Shown: positions 53,501 to 62,610 of the stretch, one piece after another | Layout: the number at the start of each line of letters is the position of its first letter | Numbering within the stretch: position 1 is the first letter of the stretch | NCBI RefSeq assembly: GCF_041734735.1 | Contig: NC_134887.1 | Location: 37,831,179-37,895,178, forward strand | DNA: 64,000 bases | DNA from: Babylonia areolata | Taxonomy: Eukaryota > Mollusca > Gastropoda > Neogastropoda > Buccinidae | Direction: 5' to 3' | Position numbers and translations under genes: made by a program | Notes under the pieces: model-generated | What the model saw: the letters and a program-made list of their open reading frames with translations, nothing else | What the model was told of the DNA's origin: nothing | Databases searched by the model: none

Positions 53501-56500
53501 TCTGTCACCTCGGCCTCCGAGGTAAGGGAAAGGGGGATGGTTTGTGGGTGGTGTTTGTGGTGGTGGTGGTGGTGGTGGTGGTGTTTGTGATGTTGATATT
53601 TGTGTTGTTGTTTGTGGTGTTGATATTTGTTGTTTGTCTTTTTTGTGGTGGTGTTTGTGCTGTTGTTGTTGTTGTTATTGTTGTTTGAAGTGTTCTTGTG
53701 TTGGTGGTATTGTTGTTTGTGGTGGTGGTTGTGCTGTTGTTGTTGTTTGTGGTGTTCTTGTGTTGGTGGTATTGTTGTTTGTGGTGGTGTTTGTGCTGTT
53801 GTTGTTGTTGTTGTTGTTATTGTTGTTTGAAGTGTTCTTGTGTTGGTGGTATTGTTGTTTGTGGTGGTGTTTGTGCTGTTGTTGTTGTTGTTTGTGGTGT
53901 TCTTGTGTTGGTGGTATTGTTGTTTGTGGTGTTCTTGTGTTGGTGGTATTGTTGTTTGTTATTTGTGGTGGTGTTTGTGCTGTTGTTGTTGTTGTTGTTG
54001 TTGTTGTTTGTGGTGTTCTTGTGTTGGTGGTATTGTTGTTTGTGGTGGTGTTTGTGCTGTTGTTGTTGTTGTTGTTTGTGGTGTTCTTGTGTTGGTGGTA
54101 TTGTTGTTTGTGGTGGTGGTTGTGTTGTTTGTGATGTTGTTGTTTGTAGTGTTCTTGTTTGGTGGTATTGTTGTTTGTGGTGGTGTGTGTGCTGTTGTTG
54201 TTGTTGTTTGTGGTGTTCTTGTGTTGGTGGTATTGTTGTTTGTTATTTGTGGTGGTGTTTGTGCTGCTGTTGTTGTTGTTGTTGTTTGTGGTGTTCTTGT
54301 GTTGGTGGTATTGTTGTTTGTGGTGGTGTTTGTGCTGTTGTTGTTGTTGTTGTTGTTGTTTGTGGTGTTCTTGTGTTGGTGGTATTGTTGTTTGTTGTTT
54401 GTGGTGGTGTTTGTGCTGTTGTTGTTGTTGTTGTTGTTGTTGTTTGTAGTGTTCTTGTGTTGGTGGTATTGTTGTTTGTGGTGGTGTTTGTGCTGTTGTT
54501 GTTGTTGTTGTTGTTGTTGTTTGTAGTGTTCTTGTGTTGGTGGTATTGTTGTTTGTGGTGGTGTTTGTGCTGTTGTTGTTGTTGTTGTTTGTGGTGTTCT
54601 TGTGTTGGTGGTATTGTTGTTTGTGGTGGTGTTTGTGCTGTTGTTGTTGTTGTTGTTGTTTGTGGTGTTCTTGTGTTGGTGGTATTGTTGTTTGTTGTTT
54701 GTGGTGGTGTTTGTGCTGTTGTTGTTGTTGTTGTTTGTAGTGTTCTTGTGTTGGTGGTATTGTTGTTTGTGGTGGTGGTTGTGTTGTTTGTGATGTTGTT
54801 ATCAGAAATTGTACTTTTATGTCCTGGATGAAAGTGTTGCTTGAGGACACTTGATAGCTTCTCATTTTCTAAGGTGAAAATTTTTTTTCTTCTTAACACT
54901 GGCAACAGCGTTAGAGAGGTTTGCTAGATCAACTGTTTGCTTCTTGTTCCTGACAAACAAGCAAGCAATCAAAAAAAAAAAAAAAGTGTTTCTGCTCTAG
55001 CCATATCCAGTCCATATTGTGCAGCAGTGACACATCAGCATATCTTCAGGGATTGTTATAAGCATGTCAAGCTTTTTTTTTTTTTTTTTTCGCTGTGTGT
55101 TTCTATTTGTTTTTGTTTACTTAGTTTTGTCGCATTGAACAGAAATATCATCTTCTGATTTATATTTGTCAAAAAACATTCAATTGTAGACATGAAGAAA
55201 AATGAGGTAGACAAGGGAAAGACATTCTGTATCAGTGTCAGTTGGGTTTTTTTGTTTTGTTTTTTTAATTATCTTTTTTAATGTGTATCTCACATTCGAA
55301 CATTGCATTCTTATAATCTTTCACACTCTGCAGACATTCTCACATAAAAATCTACTGCCCCTCTCCAAGCATACCATGTCTCAAAGACAAACAAACAAAT
55401 AAACAAATAAATACATGCATGAATAAGTAAGTAAACAAATAAGCAGTATGCTGTACACTGTTTCACTTTGGAGCAGATACTAACCTGCTGAAGGCAGCAT
55501 CAGTGAACTCAGTAAGTACATATCTGTTTGTCTGCTTGCTTACCATTTCTGCCGGAAAAAGAGGGCGCTAGCCAGAGGGACAAAGGGGAGGTTACCTACT
55601 TCCGGGAGGTTATCGGCCGTAGTTGCTTTCGTTTTCTCCGCATAGGCGGATAGTAGTTTGCACAGGACAGGAATGTCAGTCCCCTGCCGGAGTCTGCACT
55701 AGTTGGGTCACGGTAAGTAGGTTATTTAAGCGTAATTTTAGATAGAAAATTTCCTTTTCTGTTACCACAACTGCCTTGTCTTGCCGGTCTCCCCTCAGCG
55801 CCCACTCGACCCACTCGGACAGCGGGCGTCGAACCCTGTCGCCTCACCCCACGGTGCTGGAGGGGGAGAAGAAGGGTGGGAAGACCCCTGCCTGCGTCCG
55901 CGACATCATCCACTCGGCCATAGAGCGCAACATCAACCAGGCTCCCGTCATTGAGCAGGAGCAGCGGCCTCGTGAGTGCTGGTTACTTTGTGGGTGTGGG
56001 TGTGTGAGTGGGGTGTGTGTGCGCAAGTATGTGTTTGTTTGTGTAGGTGTATTTGCATGTGTAAAGGTGTCTTCTTTGTGTTTGGTGTTCAGCTGGGAAA
56101 TGGAATGCTCTTTTTTTTTTAAGAGTTATTATATGATTATAATTGCATCAGTTTCTCATTACATTCAAATCGCTTATCCAGTCCCAGCTGATCCTGATCC
56201 TCTCTTGCTTATTCATAACAGTATAGATTATATGTGTGTGCCCGTGTTCTTTGTACATGTATATATTTATCCACACTTGAGCACATGTACACATATGTGC
56301 TCTCTCTCTCTCCATGTTCACACATGCATGCACAGACACACTCATTTACACATACAAATGTTTAAACTTATACATACACACACCTACATATATACACATT
56401 AGCAAGCACATGGATATATGTGTACCAACATGCTCACAAGCAAACTCTTAAAATGAAAAAAAGTTTTCCACCTTTTCCCATCTACCAGGTTCCTTGCAGC

Positions 56501-58965
56501 ACAGGATGCCGTGAAATATATGTACACATTAGCAAGCACACATATGTGAACTCGCAGGCAAAAACCAAAAACAACACCAAAACGAAAGAAAATAAGACTG
56601 CACCAGCTGTTGAGGTACTGTGTCAGAATTGGTTGGACTTGATCCAGTGTTCAAAAGACTCAACATGATGCTGTGTGTGTCTTTTGGAGAGGCACTTACT
56701 CTGATTTTCCTCACTCCACCCAGATGAGAATGGGTACCTGACTTTGATTGGGGAAGGCTAAAATGGTGGAAGGAGAGGACAGGGCCAAGGCCTTCCTATG
56801 CTGAACCCCTAGACACTGTGGATATGAATTCGCTCCCCCTGTGGCTGTAAAAGACTATGGTACCTTAAACTGTTTTTTTTTTTGTTTTTTTTTAAAACTT
56901 TTCCCCACCAGGTCCCATGGAGCACACGATGCAGAGACATCCCATGATGCCGAGCGGCCCCAGCCCGGGTGGCCCCCAGGACCTGAGGAAGGACCGCCAC
57001 GAGCCCATGTCGGACCCCCGGGCAGGCCTCCCCTATGCCCGGCCCCGCTCGGGGGACCCCTCCAGGGACCCCCGTGACCTGCACGACATGAGGGACAGCC
57101 GCGACCCTCGGGGCCTGCCAGGGAGGGAGTATGAGGTGCAGGTGAGGGCCGGTTGTGTTGTATCCAGGTTCCTGGGCGATGAGTGATGCAAGTTGTTGGG
57201 GCTGGAGGGGAATGGTTCCGCATGTGGTTTGTGTCTGGAAGTTGAGGGACGAGTTGACAAGCTGCTGCCAAAAAGAATACCTCTGTACCAAAGTATAGAC
57301 AGTTTCAGTTTCAGTTTCAGTAGCTCAAGGAGGTGTCACTGCGTTCGGACAAATCCATATACGATACACCACATCTGCCAAGCAGATGCCTGACCAGCAG
57401 CGTAACCCAACGCGCTTAGTCAGGCCTTGGGGGGAAAAAAAAAAGAAAAAAAAAAAGATAAGCTTACACAAATAAATAGATAAATAAATAAATAATAACT
57501 AGCACAATGAAGTATAGACAATGAAGTGTGTGTATTCATATTCTTGGTGGTGGTGATGCCACTGAAGCAGCGCTGTTAGACGGGGCAGTGCAAGGAGAAA
57601 TGATAACAGCCTGGAAGTTAAATTGATTGCAGTGGATTATTCAAGGCCAGAGGATTATTGTTTTAGTGTTTGCAGGATCCGTGCTTCACTGACAGTTGCT
57701 GGCAGTAAAAGTAATACGTTCATTCTCTCTTTATTCTGAATTTTTTTTGTGGTTTGTATGTGTTTTATTTATAATCATGTCGTGTTTAATTCCACCACTT
57801 TAAAGCTATGCATTTTATGTAGGGACTGGGATAGAAGGGGGAAAAATTTTTTAAAATATGAATGCTAAACCCTGCTTGCTTATGCTGCCTTTTTAAAAAT
57901 TTTTATTTTATTATTATTATTTTTTTTTTTTATCTCAGGACCTGTCACGACGACAGCCAGAGCCCATTGACAAAGGGGTGCATGGGTACAAAGGCAACCC
58001 CCACGACTTTGAACCTCACCGCCCCCGAGCCTATGACCTGTATGCCCGTGGCGGCTCGGACGGAGTGGCGTCCCATCGCCCGATGGTGGCCCCACCCCCT
58101 GCCCACTCGCACCACGCCCCCAGCAATGTCCCTCAGCCGGAGGCCATGTCGCTGAAGAACCCTCGGCGCCCGGACAGCAGGAACAAGTCTCCCAGCATGT
58201 ACCAGGACCCCAGGGCGGGTGGGGGGCCCCCTACCAGCTCCCCATTCGCCGCCATGGACCAAGGGGCGCGTCATTCCCCGGCTGGGGGGAGGATCCCACC
58301 CCCTCCGCCCCTCATCACGAGCGGGGCACCCAAGACCTCACCGAAAATGACACGGTCGCCTCCATCGTCATCATCGATGGGTCAGCACGGCCACATGATG
58401 GTGCCGCCCGGGTCCATCACTCATGGGACGCCTGTGTCCCACTCTGGGGGGGTCGTGCCCCCGGCCAGCCACCCCGGCACCATGGCTCCCCGCCGGATGG
58501 AGCCCATGCCGCCCCACCCCTCCACCAGCACCCCGCCCACCTCTGCGCCCCCCTCGGCCAGAATGGAAGGCTCCATCACCAAGGGCACGCCCATGCAGAG
58601 TCGCGGGGCGGCAGGGGAAGGGGGTCGGATGGTGATGGACCACGCTTACCAAGGTAAAGGTGTGTCACATGATCAGAATTACCTGGTGTTTTCTGTGTGC
58701 GTGTTGTATGTGCGTCTTTGCATGAATTTAAAAGTGCGCCAGAGGCGGGCTGGGCTAAGAATAGGATTATGACTATTGACTGAAGGGAGATCTTAAAGGA
58801 GGGAAAGAATAATTGGGGTTGGGGGGGAAAAAAAAGCGAGATGGAGAAAGATGTGTAGAACACAGAGTTGTTGATATAGAAGAAAGTGGGGTATTGAAAC
58901 AATGAAAGAATTAGTAAACTTGAAAAAAGAGACAGTCCGCAAGGCCGAAGGGCCTACCCTGCACG

Positions 58966-59004
<39 letters not shown>

Positions 59005-62000
59005 CCCCCGAATGATATAGACTTGTCTTAAAATGTTCTTTGGTGTCTGCTGAATTCAAGAAAAAAATTTGCGATGCACTCAGAGTTACTGCCCTTTGCG
59101 TAAGGTAACCCTCTTGTGCCTCGGTCAATGAAATTAAGACAAGCTTACCTTCAAACCCACATAAGTCATATTCGTATGAAGGAAACCACCACATATTATA
59201 TGTTTTCTTTTTCAATAGGGTCTTTTTTTTTTATTCAATTGAATATCCAGAATTGAAGTGTCTTCATTCATTCTTTCACAATTTGGGCTTGTATTGGCTT
59301 ACTATAAAATCTTGCATGAATTATCATAAAAGTGTCTGGTTGTTTTATCACTTCAGTATCACATGTTCAGACATTGTTTTTATACAGAATCCTGTGGTGG
59401 ACTTTCAGGAATTATTTCAGTACATTTGGATGAACATTTGACCCTATGGGGAGTCACACTGGTTGAGTTACTTCCCTTACCCCCCCAAAATGCTGTTTTG
59501 CCAGGAGTCGCCTTTGAGTCGCGTACCTGTGTGTTTTTTGTCGCTAACATTTACATATGAGATATGTCATGTTCCCCTGCTTCATGATACAGTGAAGACT
59601 GATTTGAAATATTTTCGTTATACACAGTGCATATCGTTCAGATAAGTGAAATTAGCCAGGAAAATGAACCACCCACCACTTTCCCCTCAAACACTCACAG
59701 GACTAAAGCAGACTGGTTTCAAACGTATTTAGAGTGTTCTGTGATGATTTCACGGTTGTTTTCAATAGGCTTTAGCATAACCAGCATTGACTGGGAATTG
59801 TGTGTGCCTTGTAAATGGAGAGAGTTGCCACTCTTTATAATGTTGTTTAACCCTTTACTTCCCTAGCCTCATTGTTCTTACATTTTGAGACGGCAGCTGT
59901 GTTTGAACCCTGTCACTAACAAAACCTCTGTGGTCCATGTATCTCTGCAGGTTTCATTCCAGAAGAGGAAGCAGGGGGCTCAGCTGACAGGATTTTTGAA
60001 CAAATGACAAGCCGCCTGGAAACAATAAAAGCTATTATTGAGAAAAGAAAAGAAAAGTTAAAAGAAAACCATCGAACAGTACCTTCAGCAACCAGATAAG
60101 AGAACAGAAGGATGTTAAGATGTGGTTTTCAGGGTTTTTTTTGTTGTTTTTTTTTTGGATAAGGCAAGATTTTGATGATGATTGTATATGATATAAATTC
60201 CACCAAGCCGGAACTGAACTTGAAGTCATTTTTGCTTTTTTTTTTCCTCCTTTTTTTAACCTTCACCCATTTTGATGATGATTAGACTGTCTGAATTCCA
60301 CCAAACCAGAGCCTTTGCAAACTTTTCAGTTTGTAATAACTGGTGAAGGGATGATTAAGGGAGGCAATAACTGATGAAGGGATGATTAAGGGAGGCAATA
60401 ACTGATGAAGGGATGATTAAAGGGAGGCAGGCATGACATTCTTCAGTCTGAAAATCCGGCCAGAGGAAGATTTGGAAAAGTGGTAATTTAGAAAAAAAAA
60501 AAAAAAAAAAGGATTATGTATGGTAGTGGAGATGATGCAACAATGTCATGCTGAAAGAGAAAGTATAGTAGGAAAAAGAAAACCCCCAAAAAACCCCAAA
60601 AAACCTATCCATGCGTGTGTGTGTGCATGAATAATACATTGACATGTATACAAACATGACACAGTGAAAGGGGAACAAGAAGAGAGAAGATGCTGTAAGA
60701 CTGAGCTGGTTCTAGATGCATTCTTTATCCTTACCTGGTTCCCTTTACTAGGAGACAACAGAATTATTATTAAAAAAAAAAATTTTCCCCCCATTTACAC
60801 ATACTTAACTGTGACCCAACTAGTGCAGACTCCGGCAGGGGTCTCCTTAGATAGAAAATTTGCTTTTCATGCTATAGTATTTTTATCATTTATTATTATT
60901 GTATATATATATATTTTTTGTCTGTTTGTGTTTCTGACTTATAAAAGCTTGGAGCGTTTAAATGGTATTTCTTCTGGCACGACAAACCAAGCTCTTGTTT
61001 ATTTAGAAGATGATTTGCGATGGCTAGTGTTGAAATAAGTATACTGGCTTGAAATGTTTTATTTAAAATGTTCCCCAGGGCAGTTTTGACACTTCTCTTT
61101 TCACTGAACAGAAAAGGAGAATTGTCAGGCTCACTATGATAAGTGGAAAGAGGTGTGAAAACTTATGTCATGAGGTTATGAGGAAATGACTTTTTTTTTT
61201 GTTTTTTGTTTTTCCTATACACAAGAGATGGCTCAAACGGTACTGCTGTTTTGTTTTTTTTTGTTTTTTTTCCCCTTTTCTTTCTTTCTTCTCAAGGCCT
61301 GGCTAAGCGCGTTGGGTTACGCTGCTGGTCAGGCATCTGCTTGGCAGATGTGGTGTAGCGCATATGGATTTGTCCGAACGCAGTGACGCCTCCTTGAGCT
61401 ACTGAAACTGAAACTGTGGTAGTTGTTTGGGTAGTACACAGTTCAAATTATATGATGATCAGGTCTGTTTTAATCTGTGATCATGATTTTGGAAAATTTA
61501 ATGAATGAAAGTGTGGATTTAATTCTGAAACTGTTCTGTGTGTTTCTTGTGTTCTCTCTGTTGGGTTTGTGTTGTGAGTTGGGTGGGTTTTTTTCTGTAT
61601 TATTTGTAGTCAGTACATATTTTTACATGTCTTTTTGTGCATATATTTGTGATTATGTATGCATGCTTGAATGTGTGTGTGTAGTACGTATGTAGTATAT
61701 ATGTCTATGTAATCTCTGTAACTGTGTAAGATAGTAAGATGGCAGTGTCAAAGATTGGAAAAAACCCAAAAAAACACACACACAAAAACCAGATAAATGA
61801 AAATCTTGTTTTCAGTACTGTTTTTAGTCAAGTTATTTTAAAATTCATGTTATTTGTACTGTTTGTAATCAATAAAGTTTTTTTTCAAAAAAAAAAAAAA
61901 AGAAAAAAAAAAAGAAGAAAAAAAGAAAAATAAGTGCAGTGTTTGTAGTCTAAACATTTGTTCTTAAAATTTTTAACATTTGTGCTGTTTGAAGTCAATA

Positions 62001-62569
62001 AAGATTTTTTTTCTTGAAATTCACAGTATTTGTACTGTTTGTAGTCATGAAGATTAATTTTCTGGGATAAAGTCGTTCCTCATAAAAAAAACACACACCC
62101 AAAAATGACCTCTGCTAGAAACAAGTGAGAGTTACAGCCCATGGACACTGAAGAAGAAGAAGAAGAAATGTGAACAAGTGGGTCAGTAATAACCAAGTAA
62201 GTGTGTGTTTTTGTGATATGTGTGTGTGCTATTTGAATTTCATTTGTGTGTTTTTATCGTTTATACTCCTGTAGGATTTGACAGGCTGTCAAGGCCTGAG
62301 CAGTGGTTTTTTTTTTTTTTTTTGTTTTTTGTTTTTATAAACCGGTTTCAAAACTAAAAGTCAATTTGCTACTGTCCACAAATAGCAACATCATTGGAAC
62401 GTCTTTTCAACAGAAATATTTGTTTCTGTACATGCACCTTTGTTTGAAAAAGTATCATGTAAGCATTAGAGAATTAAGCTGAATCTCATCCTTTTACACA
62501 TGTGTATGTACATGCATTAATGCGCATACTCACAGACAGGAATACAAAATACACACGCAGCTGCACATG

Positions 62570-62610
<41 letters not shown>

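Noticed and set aside
53675-54865. 396-codon minus frame (Gln/Thr/Asn/His) and 377-codon plus frame (Val/Leu/Cys)
   Set aside because: Both read a TTG/TGT minisatellite inside the intron after exon 23; there are no splice signals or homologous motifs.
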